Below, in pieces: positions 44,697-56,965 of a DNA stretch of 64,000 nt. The DNA comes from Apoda limacodes (lineage: Eukaryota; Arthropoda; Insecta; Lepidoptera; Limacodidae). The stretch is taken from NCBI GenBank assembly GCA_946406115.1, contig OX291551.1:11036001-11100000 (forward strand). Direction: 5' to 3'. Both the position numbers and the translations under genes were made by a program. Below the pieces are notes generated by a model, which saw only the letters and a program-made list of their open reading frames with translations, was not told where the DNA came from and made no database searches. Positions within the stretch are counted from its first letter, which is position 1, and each line of letters opens with the position of its first letter.

Positions 44697-44792
44697 ACAT
44701 AGTCTAAAATATTGAAGTATGCATTTTTACATAGTCTAAAATATTGAAGTATGCATCTTTACATATTCTAAAATATTGAAGTATGCATTTTT
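44697..44792. repeat. Minisatellite, three 32-bp units
   Basis: Units start at 44697, 44729 and 44761, each reading ACATA.TCTAAAATATTG then AAGTATGCAT.TTT, with two differences in total. A partial fourth unit (ACAAAGT) follows. Low divergence indicates recent amplification. Confidence 0.9.
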
Positions 44793-44939
44793 ACAAAGTT
44801 GTTTTTTTTTTTATAAAAGATTTCAATTTACTTATTGATGATATACTAGATGCGACGAATATTAAATATTATTTGATGTTTGTGCTTCTTTTTTATTTTG
44901 ATTTTGTCCGGGTTTAAAATTTATTGACCCTTCGAACCT

Positions 44940-45215
44940 TGGAACGACCGGCATGCCACCTTTTGTCTTAGAGTTGTACTAATTCAGAAACCTTCCCCGC
45001 CGTGTATGCAACTACTTACCAAAATTTTCTTACAATCGCATGAATAGTTTACCCTTAGCGCGCGAGTCCGTCTTACACTTGACCAGTTTTTTCCACTTAT
45101 TGCCAAAGGTTTGTACTAATTCAGAAACCTTCTCCGGCACAACAATTAACCAATATTTCATGTGTTTATTAATTCACAGTCCAACTCGTATTTAAGTTCA
45201 CTTGACCGGTTTTTC
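44940..45215. repeat. Dispersed repeat, family H (reverse of 24480-24720)
   Basis: TAATTCAGAAACCTTC occurs twice (44982 and 45119), each followed by CCCGCC or TCCGGC and then an ACTTGACC(A/G)GTTTTT word, so the copy is internally duplicated with a period near 137 bp. The GCGCGCGAGTCCGTC word at 45058 links it to the GCGAGTC repeat group. Confidence 0.6.
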
Positions 45216-46900
45216 TTTATACAAACCTTTTCCTGACAATAACGAACACAACAAAAAAAAATTAGCCAAATGCCAAACCGTGAACCTATAAACCAAATAA
45301 TTAAATCAGTCTCGTTTCTATTCTAATTACATGTCTCGCTCTTTCGATTGTTTATCTTGTCTAACTATGTCAGGTATACCTAGAGTACAGTTTCAGGTCA
45401 ACACATCCGTAGACCACCTTTTCGATTCAACAATGGCTTTGCTGTCCTATCTTAAGCTGTGTACAGACTGTCCATTGCCGGAAGCGAGCACTTGTCCGAA
45501 GCTTCTTTCCCGGTTATCAACCCGAGGCATTAAGCAGACGCCCCTCGCTGGTGGTCCACGATAATTACTTCAAGATTAACGCCCCATTACATTACACTTC
45601 ACTTAAATACTTATCTAGCGGAATAATCTAAGGTAAATTTTGGAACATTGCTAAATTACTAAACAACATCAAATGTACTCTACGTTTAACAAAGGCAGAT
45701 AAGATATGAAAAATGATTATGAAATTTTAATTTAGAACGTTCGCGATTGCGTTTTGTTAGATCGCTGAAAACTTTTTGATAAAATATTTCTTATTTTAAC
45801 TTTATGTCAGTAAATTTTTTAATGATTGTTTTCATACTGTTGAAAAATAAAAAAAATCTATTTTTCAAATTGTACGTAGATCTTCACAGTTTGAATCCCA
45901 AAAATGTTTTAACTAGTGGTTGGACTCACACCCATACCATAATGTGCACAGACTCTTTTCAACAACCATTTTAGTTAGATCTTCGTGACAGGGGGTGAGC
46001 CTATTACCGCAACATTGCATCTGATGCAGTTAATCTGGACTAAAGTGGCTTCATATACGTTCCATACGTCATTAATTACCAACTTTGAAGTAATAAGTGG
46101 TAGAATAAAAGACCAGGGACGGAATAATATTCCCCCATTGCCAGTTTCTGCCAAACTATAAGTAGTAAGGGTGGGCAGGGTAAAAATCACATTTTATGCG
46201 AATGGATAAAAAGATAATATTTCATCAGAGTACTTATATACTTACCTATATGTCAAAACACATATTATTGTATACATTGTTTATATCTATGTAGATAGAT
46301 CTATATATGTATGTATGTCATACTAGCATATGAATACATCTGACATGTTTACTTATAAGAGTATCGTTCATTAATAACTAGCTCTTTCCTGCGAGTTTGC
46401 CCCGTGAAGTTTATAAGGTACCTAAATAGGTTCTTTCAGGAAAACTAGTTCGAGAATGATTATCCAAAAACGCTTAAATACCTTCATGGTTTAACCTACA
46501 AAAAGAAAAGAATTCCCATAAATTTTTTTGCCAAGTATTTGCCCAAAGGGATAATTTTCAAAAAAAGGTAAAACAGATACTACTCAGAATATATTTGGTT
46601 GAATATTCTACCAGAAGGAAAAATACCAATTTTAATGGATTTAACTTGAAAAATAACCGAATGCTCACATTACGTATTGTTATTTCTGTTTTTTTACTTT
46701 GGTAAAAAACACGTTCTTTAAATAAAAAAGGTACTAATACCTATATAAAGAGAGAAAGTGGTTTTTGTAAGTTTATATGTAGATATTAATCTCCAGAATT
46801 CAGCTGCATCACCGTCAAAATCACTGCCTATATTTGAAAGGTACAGGTATTTCAGATGGGCATAGGCTATGATAGGACATATATTTTGATTATAAGGCCT
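45216..46900. other. Intron 1 stretch, nothing firmly recognised
   Basis: A non-repetitive, GC-richer patch at 45330-45570 has an open frame of 77 codons without a recognisable domain; it could be regulatory. The rest is AT-rich. Confidence 0.35.
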
Positions 46901-46904
46901 ACCT

Positions 46905-47235
46905 TCTTTAGGTCATCTGTCCAATTGACTGGAGGGCAACCCAAGCTGAGGTACCTGATCCGTGATCTGCACTCAAGAACTTGACTGCCCCAACGGCCAT
47001 CGATTCTTCGACAGATATAACGTGCCCACTGCCACTTTAGCTAGCTTTTTCTGTAAGCTATTTTAATTATTTGTCGGGTTGCTTCCTTTTTTTACCTTAA
47101 AAGAGACACCAAGCAAAGCACTCTCTATAGCTCGCTGAGCAATTTTCAATTTGTGGGTCAGCGCATCAGGTCATAACAGGAAAGATGCATTCATCTTCAA
47201 GACCTTCGCCTTCAAACATTGAGGTATACCTATGG
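46905..47235 (-). pseudogene. RTE-clade LINE relic (minus strand)
   Basis: Minus-strand reading gives NASFLL and, after a stop, PDALTHKLKIAQRAIESALLGVS, then LKWQWARYICRRIDGRWG and PPVNWTDDL (in pieces). It corresponds part by part to the relic at 11430-11970. Stops and a frame-breaking insertion after LLGVS make it a pseudogene. Confidence 0.75.
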
Positions 47236-49860
47236 GCGACGTGAATAACTGACGAAATTTTCCGAGTAGATATAGTATGCTATTATATTATGTTGTATTT
47301 CTATGGAGGTTGATCAATGCAAAAATTGTTGTATTTTTTTCTGTTTTTATCAGTAGTATATAGTACACATTAAACATGGCAAAGTAGATAGACATTTTTT
47401 GTTTGTATTAGAGTTTTGTTATTGTACACGTTATTATCTTAATATTGTTTTTACAAGAAGCCACTTACGACTTGTAAGCCTGTCCGTCATTATTCAGGCA
47501 TTTGACTGCAGTGTTTGTGAAAACAGGTAATAAATCATCAGGTACTCTTTTAATAATACAAATAGATGTAGGTACTTACACCTATGTTTTGATGAAGTGT
47601 TTTAGCTTATAGCTATTAGATTTATTTGCAAACTCGATATCGTATCTAAGTAAATATATATAGGTTGATGTTAAGCGTAGGTACCTATCTCATTTTTATT
47701 AGAGTTCCATACGGAAATAGTACTAACAGGACCCTTTTTACTTAGCTTAGGTTGTTCATCTATCTAAATCTAATAATAAGGCTTAAATCCAAGACTGGAC
47801 CTTTGACAACAGATGTGATGTAAACACCTACTAGTGTTTATGTTATGTGGTTGTAAGGAACCCTTAATGTACGCACTTAGCGGTTTCTTATTTTTTGTTG
47901 AATATATCTACTACCGAAGCCGGTGATGGAGTTGTTATTCTATGGACAATAACAACTCCTGTAGCAAATTTTGTTGTAGTTGAAGAACGTCGACTTGATG
48001 ATTCAAAAAGATAACCTTGTTTGACATTTAAATGTGAAATTGATTTCAGTGTTTTTCAATTTAAAAAGGAGAATGGGCAAAAGACGATGCAGTAACAAAA
48101 ATTTCCTGCAAACTTTTGCCTGAAAAATCAAGAAATAGTCATCTTTGTTCTCACTCTTCTCTTTTATTCTTCCTATAACGTGATTGGAGATAAAGTGGTG
48201 TATAAAACTGAATATAACTAGGTATACCATACTATACTCTCAAAAATTTAAACTCAAGTCTTAATAACCCTTATTATATGAATGTTTCAAATTACTGTAA
48301 TACAATAGCCCAAAAATGACACCATAGAAAGCTCATGTTTTTCATTATGTATGTTAATTGGCTAGGAAGTCAGCAAGACTAGACTAAACAGTTAATAAAA
48401 AAAAATGTTATTATTTTTATTGAATATTTACAGCAGTACATCTCAATTTCTAAAGGATACATTTTTACGTTCCCGTACAAAAAAAAAATAATTAAAATAC
48501 TGTGCCAAATGTACTTTGTGTCGACTTCTTTTTTTGAAATAAATTGGCCATTCTCCTTCAGGAGAAAAAAAATATGTAGCTTTTAATATATACAGAGTGT
48601 TTGAAGTAAAATGCCCGCGTGCTCCAGCCGCGTGCCCTGAGGCGGATCGTAAATTACGCGCACTTATCTCTAAAGGTATATTTACCTCCCGCGACTATCT
48701 GTCTTTACTGTAAATACAAAATTCTGTGTGTTTATGTCCTTTACACATTTTTAGTGGCCCTAAAATAACTTCATGATTCCAGCTTGTAATTAACAAAACA
48801 ACAAAAGTAACAGACTTATTTATGTCTGTTTTAATATCAATACAGATATTTTACTACGCGGTGTTATATTTGTCTCTTGATAGAAAATCATTTTAATTTG
48901 TATCTATAAAGTTTCATCGACAAAGTTGTTAATGGTATTATGTTATCTATCGACGACATACATTAACTTTATGGAAGACAGCACTGAAGACGCTAATTAC
49001 GCAAACCTTTCACGCTTCGTTGAGGAATAAAACTGCCGACGACTTTTTTAGGTTAGTAAAATTGTGACCACTCTGTTAATAGTGCAACTGTCAGCTACTT
49101 AGCTGCTTAGGACCTTTGCAAACGTTGCTACTTTTGGCGAATACTAGCAACATGTAGTTGCCAAATAGCACAATTTAAATTTTCGCTCTTGATTACTTTT
49201 TTAAACATACTGCTGTCTCTTCAACATAACGCTGAAACTCCACGGAGTCGGCCTATTTAGATCGATTTATCTTTCCCAAAAAATCAAATTTCAGCAATAT
49301 CAATAAAACCACTTTCGAGAGCGCGAAATATCCAAATAATTACTTACATTGCACGTTTGACAAAGGATTATGTTGAATACATTTACCTTAGTTCCTTCAA
49401 CGTAATACTGTCTTACATTTAATCACACACCTGCGGTTGGTATGTTTGTCTAGAATTTACATTTGTTATTCTGTAAGTTAATTTTTCTCAGTGTAGGTCG
49501 AGGAGAGTGACACATTTTAATCCTGTCGCGACGCTGTGGTTTTGTCTTTGCTATTCGTAACTACCAGCTTTTCCACGGCTCCGCTTGCGAGGATTCTGGT
49601 AATAGACGTGGGGTGCCTTTAGAACCTCCTCGATTGACCAGGATTAAAGTATTCTATGTTATTCTCCGTCCCTGCACCTATTCTCGTTTCGAACCGAAAA
49701 TATTGTCACCGCGTCGACTGCGTTAAAAGCGAAGTATAAGTGCACAGGCATATCAACTATCCCTGTGTCAAAATTCATGTCAAGGGAGCACCTTATAACA
49801 ACGTGAAGAAATAACAAACGTTTCTTTCGCATTTATATATTATTAGGGTTTATACACTAA
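47236..49860. other. Intron 1 stretch with a 12-bp perfect hairpin and one GC-richer patch
   Basis: GGAGTTGTTATT (47928-47939) pairs with AATAACAACTCC (47948-47959) over an 8-base loop. A GC-richer patch at 48600-48710 (CCGCGTGCCCTGAGGCGGAT, TAAATTACGCG) has no repeat match and may be regulatory. No gene. Confidence 0.4.
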
Positions 49861-49866
49861 ATCTCT

Positions 49867-50020
49867 ATAAAACGGGATTAACCGTGTTGCTTGGCAAAAT
49901 ACCTTTTTCCCGATATTTCGGTTATACCAGCCCTATCTGCCTGTGACCAAGGCTAGTGTAACTGAAACGTCGGGAAAAAGGTATTTTGCCATACAACGAC
50001 GCGTTTAACCCCGTTTTATT
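49867..50020. mobile_element. ~154-bp hairpin element
   Basis: GGCAAAATACCTTTTTCCCG (49893-49912) and CGGGAAAAAGGTATTTTGCC (49971-49990) are perfect inverted repeats, extended imperfectly outwards to AAAACGGG/CCCCGTTTT. The loop holds GCCTGTGACCAAGGCTAGTG. I recognise the stem as part of a widespread lepidopteran repeat. No ORF; class unknown. Confidence 0.7.
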
Positions 50021-51095
50021 TCTTAAACTAGTAATGAAACTTTAAAAACTTATGAATTTCTATAAGCACTAGCAATGCATTTTAAAGCAACAGCGCTGCT
50101 ACAGCAAGCGGTTGCAATTGCTGTTATTTAATAGAAGTCGGTCAATGATGTTTATGTCAACACTGTTACAAAAAATATTTTAAAATTACCTTCGAGTGAA
50201 GCTAGGCATGAAAATATTTCAAATGTGGTTCGTCTTATTGACGGGTTAAGTGAACCCCAACTATGATTTAAAACCTTAAGAGGAATAACTGCTTACCATC
50301 AGGCGGACCGTAAGCTTGTTTGCCACCTTAGTGGTATAAAAAAATAATTTAAGATCCTTCTATCGTGGTCACAAACAGGTTGCGGAACTGCGCTAAGACA
50401 ATACCAATATATAAGTGTAGTGCCTTTTTAATTATTCTTAAATTACACTTAAAAAAAGGCACGAAACTTTATGGTAAAAGCATAAAGGTTATGTAATGCA
50501 TAGACTACGATTTGACAACTAATAATGTTGCCAGAAAACGCTACGTTTGTGATGCGCGTTCCAGATAGCACCGGCCGCCCGGCCGGTACAAAACAAAATG
50601 AGTGTGTATTTTAATTTTGAATTCTATACGTATATCAAGTACCTACGTTTTTGGTCAAACATTCATAATATAAAGCATGTTAAAAGATTTTTAGAACAGT
50701 AGTATGACATAAGCGTTTATTTTACTCTACATGATATCTTTCTTTGATAAAATTTTATCATATTGCATCATAAAAGTAATAGCTAAGCATTGTTGTATCA
50801 TAATAAAACTGCACCGCATTGTAATGTTATTATAGTACCTACCGTAATATTATGGAAGGTTGGTAGTCGTACCTTTGAACACACTCTACGTGTACTAGTT
50901 AAATATTCATTATAATTTTTGTCTTGATATTTTATATTTTGCCCACAGCTCCGCCCGCGCTATATTCAACTATCGAGTGGGATTACTACAGCAAGTATAG
51001 TCGATTGTAGTGAAAAAAATGTTTGCTATAGTACCTAAGGTGTAACTGTAGCTATAGTTTTTCCACGTGGAATTCGGTTAGTTATTCCTGTAGAA
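50021..51095. other. Intron 1 stretch with LINE tail and a GC-rich stem
   Basis: 50285-50345 is a family B LINE tail (GCTTACCATCAGGCGGACCG, AAGCTTGTTTGCCACC). ACCGGCCGCCCGGCCGGT at 50571-50588 is an 18-bp near-palindrome with an 8-bp stem. Nothing else recognised. Confidence 0.5.
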
Positions 51096-51099
51096 ATTT

Positions 51100-51230
51100 A
51101 TACTTTTTTTGGAATAAAAGCATGTCTTTTTCCGTCTCTTCACTTATGTCTGTGCCAAATTTCAGACTAAATGGATGCTCCGTTGCGGCATAAAGGAAGG
51201 ACAAACAAGAAAACTAACTTTCGAATTTAT
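51100..51230 (+). repeat. Retroelement tail fragment
   Basis: CTTCACTTATGTCTGTGCCA, AATTTCAGACTAAATGGATG and CTCCGTTGCGGCATAAAGGA are retroelement-tail words of the kind at 16620-16900 and 49745-49830. Confidence 0.5.
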
Positions 51231-51372
51231 AATTTGATTTAAGTTTTAAATAAATATAAAAAAGGGCAAAAAGGGTTAAGACCTTTATGAAGAAAGAAGA
51301 TTTAATAACTGATAAAAAATACTTATTCTTAACTTTTATTTCGTATTTGTTAACAGAATAAGAGAGCTTACT

Positions 51373-51522
51373 GGGAACAGTCTCGATTTCGCCAGACTCT
51401 AGAATTCGAGAGAAAAATGTATGCAAGTAGTAAGTCTCGGGTCTCGAGACGTAAGACCTACTTGCATACATTTTTCTCTTAAATCCTAAAGTCTGGCGTA
51501 CTCGAGAGTCGATGCTGTCTCC
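51373..51522. mobile_element. ~150-bp hairpin MITE with 22-bp perfect stem
   Basis: The 22-base arm at 51409-51430 is the exact reverse complement of 51458-51479; an outer pair GCCAGACT (51391-51398) and AGTCTGGC (51490-51497) and imperfect GGAACAG/CTGTCTCC ends extend it. The loop itself contains the palindrome GTCTCGAGAC. AAAATGTATGCA is shared with the MITE at 13902-14072, so the two may be relatives. No ORF. Confidence 0.7.
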
Positions 51523-52139
51523 AATAACCTTCCGTGAGAATCACTTGTAGAGACAATTAAAAGTTAAAAGATATTTTAGTATTATTTTTAAACACTTTTG
51601 CATAAGATTACGGCCGGCCCATCATAGTACGAGAGCCGGTTTACACCGCCAATAAAACAATAGAGATGCTTATCGTACCTTATCAGCCCAGCAAACATGA
51701 AATTTATTTAAGCACAGTCGTTTGTGTTGAACATTTGTGCGGCGACTCTACGACGTTTGCTCTACATACTTATGACGTGATAAAGTGACATCCACTTTAA
51801 TTCAATAACATGACACTATTTTTCTGATGTAGATAGGTAAATGAACTTGAAACTCGAGTGACTCAGTTATTTATACTATTTAAGACTAATTGTAATTACA
51901 GGGACAAAATCTATTTGGAACTAAAAGTGGGGTTTTTAAATGTATAATTTATTTATTTATTATTAAGTGCAGTATAAAAGTTTATAAATCATAGTACTAC
52001 AATACTACAATACATTTAAAACATATACATTTTAAAAATATAAAAAAAAATACTTCTAAAATATCACATTCGTCTTTCTAGCATACTCTTGCACTTAGTC
52101 AACAAATTTGCCATGTCAGACACAAACACGATAATAGTG
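51523..52139. other. Intron 1 stretch, nothing recognised
   Basis: AT-rich DNA without a supported feature. Confidence 0.45.
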
Positions 52140-52445
52140 AGGTTATTCACTCATTCCTTTTTTTATGGTTCCGTATCTGAAAAGGTGCCAACTGAGCCCT
52201 ATTACTAAGCCTACGCTGTAAATCTGTCTGTCTGTCTGTTCGACCATTAAAGGGTTCTATTGTTTAGACCGATAGAATACTGACATTTTTCTATATATTA
52301 TATATAATAATTTTTTAATTAGTTAACAAATAATAAAAAGTTTTAAAAGTAAAAAATTCAAGGGAGTCACCATTCAGGAAACACGTTTTCATAGCAACAT
52401 TCTCGAATTTGGGAAAGCAAGGTTACTACTTTATATTTTAATATA
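52140..52445. repeat. Dispersed repeat, family C copy 2
   Basis: ATGGTTCCGTATCTGAAAAG, GGTGCCAACTGAGCCCTATT, CTGTCTGTCTGTTCGACC and ATTAAAGGGTTCTATTGTTT align in order with 16899-17130, same orientation. Confidence 0.65.
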
Positions 52446-53250
52446 GGGCAAACTCTTAAACTTTGTAGTTTACGTTATGGTTTTCAAAACATATTCAATG
52501 CATTTACAAAAATAGATGCAGATACGAGATCTGTGCCACTTTGTTATCTACAGATAAGTAAAACTTACAATCAGCCAACAACAGTTGGTATAAAAAAGCA
52601 ATCTTCACATTTGCATTACTTTTGTAAATTCACAACCATTTTATTCTATATTTTTTATGAATTCGAGAATTTGTAATTATCGAGAACAGTCAATTGGGAA
52701 GTGCGTGACTTTTGCCAAAACATTGAGCTTAAAGCTCGAGACGAGATGTTACCAAGATGTCAACTTTATGACCATAAACGTGTACGATACAAATCTTGTA
52801 ATGAAATAAAACATTATAAAAGTTATTAAAGATAATTTTGTATTACTAATGCTGAGTTAAATACCCAACTTATTTATATTTTTATTCTTTATTGTTCAAT
52901 AAGAATATTTTTTTTTTGTAGAAACATAAAACACTTATATAACTAAATTAGATCATTTATTAGATATTTAAAAAAAAAATACATCCTAAAGGTGACAACA
53001 CACATTCAAATTAATACTAAGTTCTCATGACTTAACTAAAACAAAATAGTCTACCATCTTTTAATAGTAACATATTTACCTATTTAGGCTAAATCAGGAT
53101 TAGCTAAGCTTTATACAACGAACATTAGCTATACGTTTTTAAAAACCCGATTTAAAATTAAGTGGCCATAAAAATAACGATGCTCATATTAATAAAAAAA
53201 AACATTACGAAGTTATACTTATGAAAAAACATACATTTGGGGCACTCATC
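52446..53250. other. Intron 1 stretch, nothing recognised
   Basis: AT-rich DNA without a supported feature. Confidence 0.45.
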
Positions 53251-53420
53251 TGGCGGAGGCTATAAATAAGGGCACGCATACACTGCCGACTTTCCAGTGA
53301 CTAATTTGTTAACAAGTGTTCGGGGACACTTAATTACGTCGTAAGCGACGGGGCGTCATCGTTCCTGAACGAATACATTATTTTGTCAAGATCTTCGCGT
53401 TAAATAATGATGCTATTAGT
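53251..53420 (+). promoter_or_regulatory. TATA-box-like sequence in a GC-richer island, possible internal promoter
   Basis: GGCTATAAATAAGGGC at 53258-53273 is a strong TATA-box match; an initiator-like CCAGTGA lies about 35 bp on. The following 120 bp are non-repetitive and CpG-containing (GACGGGGCGTCATCG). It sits 1.4 kb upstream of coding exon 2, so it could start a shorter Pitx transcript, as known for alternative promoters of vertebrate Pitx2. No donor site defining such an exon was convincing, and the 35-bp spacing is slightly long. Confidence 0.3.
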
Positions 53421-54117
53421 AAACGTTAATTGAATTTATAGGAGGCTCACTCGTAAACGATTACCTACCTCTTTTACACATAGGTTTTTTAGATGATAGG
53501 AACTTTACTCTAATTTTTGACTATTTAGTAAGTAAAACTGAATATTAAAAGAACACTAAATATAATTGAACTTTTTCAATTAAAAATGTCTTATGTTCTA
53601 CCTCCTTATGTTTTAACTTAAAAAATACTAATGCTCCTTCGTGCACAATTTAATAATACCTTTAACACTACTTAACACCTTCATATTTGGACGTTTACAA
53701 TTTTTTACATTGTAAATAGAAAATAAGAAAACGGTTAGTGTGATATGTAAGAAAAGAACTAAAGTGATGTAATTAATATTAATATTTCATAAAAAACATT
53801 TAAGTTAAAAGTTTTCTTTGAGTTATTGTTAGGGTAGCAATAGTATTAAGGTCACAGGTATTAAGCTAAGTTAAAATAACAATAAAAGCTTTGCCATATA
53901 CAAATTGTAGTACTGTGATTTTTTTAAAAGCAAATTATCACTATGAAGGCCAATCTTATTAATATTTATATAGTTTTAACTTGGCAGTACATGATTTCAA
54001 TATTTTAACAGCCAAACAATTAGCCAAAGAGAACTCGACGGCTTTTTGATGTTTAGATATATTTTAGGTTAATGTATCTTAAAGCTGTTTTTAAATATTA
54101 AAAAATCTGGATATTAC
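53421..54117. other. Intron 1 stretch, nothing recognised
   Basis: AT-rich DNA without a supported feature. Confidence 0.45.
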
Positions 54118-54265
54118 ACACAGCGCCATCTATGGTAGTCCCACTGTACTATAGATACCACATAACTGATACAAATAAATTAGTATTGTAAATACATAAT
54201 ATTACATACGAACTAAAGCAGGACAAATACAAATGTTTGTCCTGTGGGGAGATCGAGCCATGGAG
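54118..54265 (-). repeat. SINE-like repeat fragment, 3245 family
   Basis: CACAGCGCCATCTATGGTAG, ACCACATAACTGATACAAAT and ACAAATGTTTGTCCTGTGGG, then ATCGAGCCATGGAGCAACC, parallel 33590-33780. Confidence 0.5.
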
Positions 54266-54687
54266 CAACCAATTAACTAAATAAGATATATAAAAACAGT
54301 AAAATAAATTAATTTCAGGTGCCTAACATGGTTTGTTGATTGACCTCAAATTATTAACTGACAAATATTTAAAAGAAATCCTACAAACAAAATCAATGAA
54401 GTAAGCCATTACGTACGAAATTCTCTGTGAGTTACTTTTGCAACAAAATTATTTCAGTAATTTAAACACTTGTTTACATAAACTGCTATCTGCGATTGTC
54501 ACTCTGTCCGTCAATTAATATATGCATTTATATTATTTATTTTCAGTAACAAACAAACGACTGTCAGATAAGTTTATTTAAATATTTATATACCACAGAA
54601 TACTATGTATTTAAGGTTCTGATATTATTTTTAATGAGTTTACCTACATTATATTCAATGCAACTGATAATATGTTGTTTTTTTCAG

Positions 54688-54816
54688 TATGGGCGGAGAC
54701 TGGTGAGTTTCGCGACAGTGGACATTCGTCGCTGGCTTCAGTGGGGTCAGGCGTTGAACAGTCGTCACTGTATGCACCTCCGCGACCGCGACGTGATCGG
54801 AAACACACAGACGACA
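54688..54816 (+). CDS. Pitx: Pitx/Ptx1 homeobox protein, coding exon 2 (residues 66-109)
   Basis: A 129-base internal exon between the acceptor TGTTTTTTTCAG|T (54687/54688) and donor ACA|GTGAGT (54816/54817); both junctions are phase 1. In the frame set by exon 1 it reads LWAETGEFRDSGHSSLASVG, continues SGVEQSSLYAPPRPRRDRKH and ends TDD plus the first base of codon 109. The peptide is Ser-rich with a basic PRPRRDRK cluster (residues 97-104) that could help nuclear import; this role is inference. The other two frames of the exon give longer open stretches to stops but do not join exons 1 and 3. Its position between two in-frame exons, with consensus splice sites, is the main evidence. Confidence 0.85.
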
Positions 54817-55055
54817 GTGAGTAGACGCCCTTAGGCTTTACTATTGTCGTTATTACTATTACTTATTTTGCGCTTAGTACACTTACACGTACATTTGGCA
54901 CGCAAAATTGATATTGCACTTTACTATTTATCAATTGTTATTTTATCACCATGCATTACACAAGGTGGTGGTTGCTTAGGTATTTCGATTTTACTTTGCG
55001 TCCTGAGTGACGGATATTCGTGTATATACCAATGAGACTTTTTCTTAATTTCTCA
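54817..55055. other. Start of the 6.6-kb intron between coding exons 2 and 3
   Basis: Intron 54817-61460, beginning GTGAGT. Nothing recognised in this part. Confidence 0.6.
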
Positions 55056-55215
55056 AATACATTGTTATTCACACCACCGCTTTTCGATGAAGGAAAACAT
55101 CGTACGGAAACCTGCATACGTCAAACAAAAGAAAGACGTACCTATGTTAAGTTCACAATCCGCACTGGTCCTGCGTGTGAACTATGGTCTCGCAAGTATT
55201 CAAGCCTTTTTGCAA
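55056..55215 (-). repeat. Dispersed repeat, family E fragment (minus)
   Basis: GAAGGAAAACATCGTACGGA, AACCTGCATACGTCAAACAA and TTCACAATCCGCACTGGTCC are the reverse complement of the middle of the 6650 and 59255 copies. Confidence 0.65.
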
Positions 55216-56960
55216 TAAGCTCACAGGATTTGCTTTTGTTGGCGATTTGAATTTAGAATACCTAGCACAAACATAATTTTATATTCCACTCGCATGTTTG
55301 ACGACATCTCACTCGATGGTGTAAAGTAGCAGTAAAGTGGTGTTATATCATATTAGTGTAAGTTTTTAAAGAGGTGTTTTAAAATGATTTTTTTTTAAAA
55401 TACTCATATAGTACATAGATTTTTTCCGTGCACTTTAATACAACAAAATGTGTGAAAAAAAATTAACTTAATTTTTTTTAGGAAGGGTTACTCTGGATCC
55501 GCTTAGTAGATCTGAATAAAATTTAATGACGGTGTCCTTCGGGATATAGTTTAAACCATGACAACCGTGAAAACAAAATTTGTAAACTATTGTTGGATAA
55601 AAAAAAAGTTTTTAATGTCACTGATGCATAATAAACTATTAATTTATTTCTTGCATTTCAATGAAAATATCAGTGAGTTGAGATGTAGCTTCATCACTCA
55701 CGCACGCTTGGTTACTTATCGCGTCGTCCCTGTTTGTACTCAAGTTTTCTGCTCCGCCTCTTAACTTCTAAAACCTCTCTTATTTCGAAATAAAATACAA
55801 ATAGGAAAATAAGGACCAAGGAAATAAATACAACATAATCTACCCGACACTTAATTTACTTAAGTAAAAGAATTTTTCATTTCTAGCTTAGTACGGACCA
55901 CACAGTGTGACAAACTTAAAACTGAAAGTAAACTTTGTAAGGCGGTGGAAAATCTATAGCAAATACAGTTTGTCGGAATTCTAATGCTTTTACAAACAGA
56001 CGCTGGCGTCGTCTTCGCGTTGCGTTGAGTAGGCCTTTTGCATTTCCATCAAATAGTGTTCCAATGCATTTTTGTACATAAATACTTCTTTTTTTACTTC
56101 CTTATAATTTTCGTTGGATACAAATGGTAGGTAAATATACCTACGTATATATTCTGTGAAACAATCTAATTTTCTTAAAGTGTTGGCTGATTTCACTTTT
56201 CTTTTTTTATGTTTGCAATGCAAATGTAAAAACACCAATTAATTTAAGTAATTAAAAGATTGGTAATGAAGATAGAGAAATGTTACCGTTGTTTTTGGTA
56301 AGAATTATTAGATACTTACGTGTTTTTTTTTATAACACAATCTACTCCCAATACCTTATCTTGTTAAGAACAACTTTACCTTCAGACGTTTTGTTTTGAT
56401 TGTGTGTTACGTTTCACTGAGTGTGTGAACTTTTTACTAAGAAAACCGTATGTTCAGGATTAGGTGACTGAGTGTTTAATCAATAAATTGGATAAAAAAG
56501 GACAAGCTAACAGTTATTAGTGTTGTATCTTTAAGCTAAGGCCCGCTTTAACTATAGTTTTTAATATAATTAATTAGAAAAATAAGTTTAGTTTAACTAT
56601 AACTTAAACTTAAATAAAGTTAATATAAAAAGAACATTTTCTTCCAAACAACAACTATGCAAATGTATTAAAATAACATGCAACACGACAGAAGGTAACA
56701 GTTGTCTTAAATTATAATATAGCTGAGTAGCTTGTGACGTTCCAACGGATTGGTGGACAGTTTCCAAGATTGTTGGCTATGAATTTTAACGGATTATTCA
56801 CTGGACATGTATTCGTTTTGATGGCAAATAAATCATGGTAATGTTTTCTTTAGTTAATTCATTGTATTTTCTTTGATCTACCACGCAACATTTGTAAAGC
56901 AGATAAATAATAGATATTTAATAGTTTAATTGCCTGTTAATAAAAATAATACCTACATTT
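55216..56960. other. Intron 2 stretch with one unrecognised minus-strand ORF
   Basis: An 82-codon minus-strand frame (55990-56238) has protein-like composition (charged, with YKEVKKEVFMYKNALEHY) but no domain that I recognise and no visible exon structure. Everything else is AT-rich without features. Confidence 0.35.
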
Positions 56961-56965
56961 ATTTG

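Noticed and set aside
45331..45564. 77-codon ORF with several Cys residues as a small secreted or zinc-binding protein
   Set aside because: No signal peptide, no regular Cys spacing and no splice context; listed only as an unassigned GC-richer patch.
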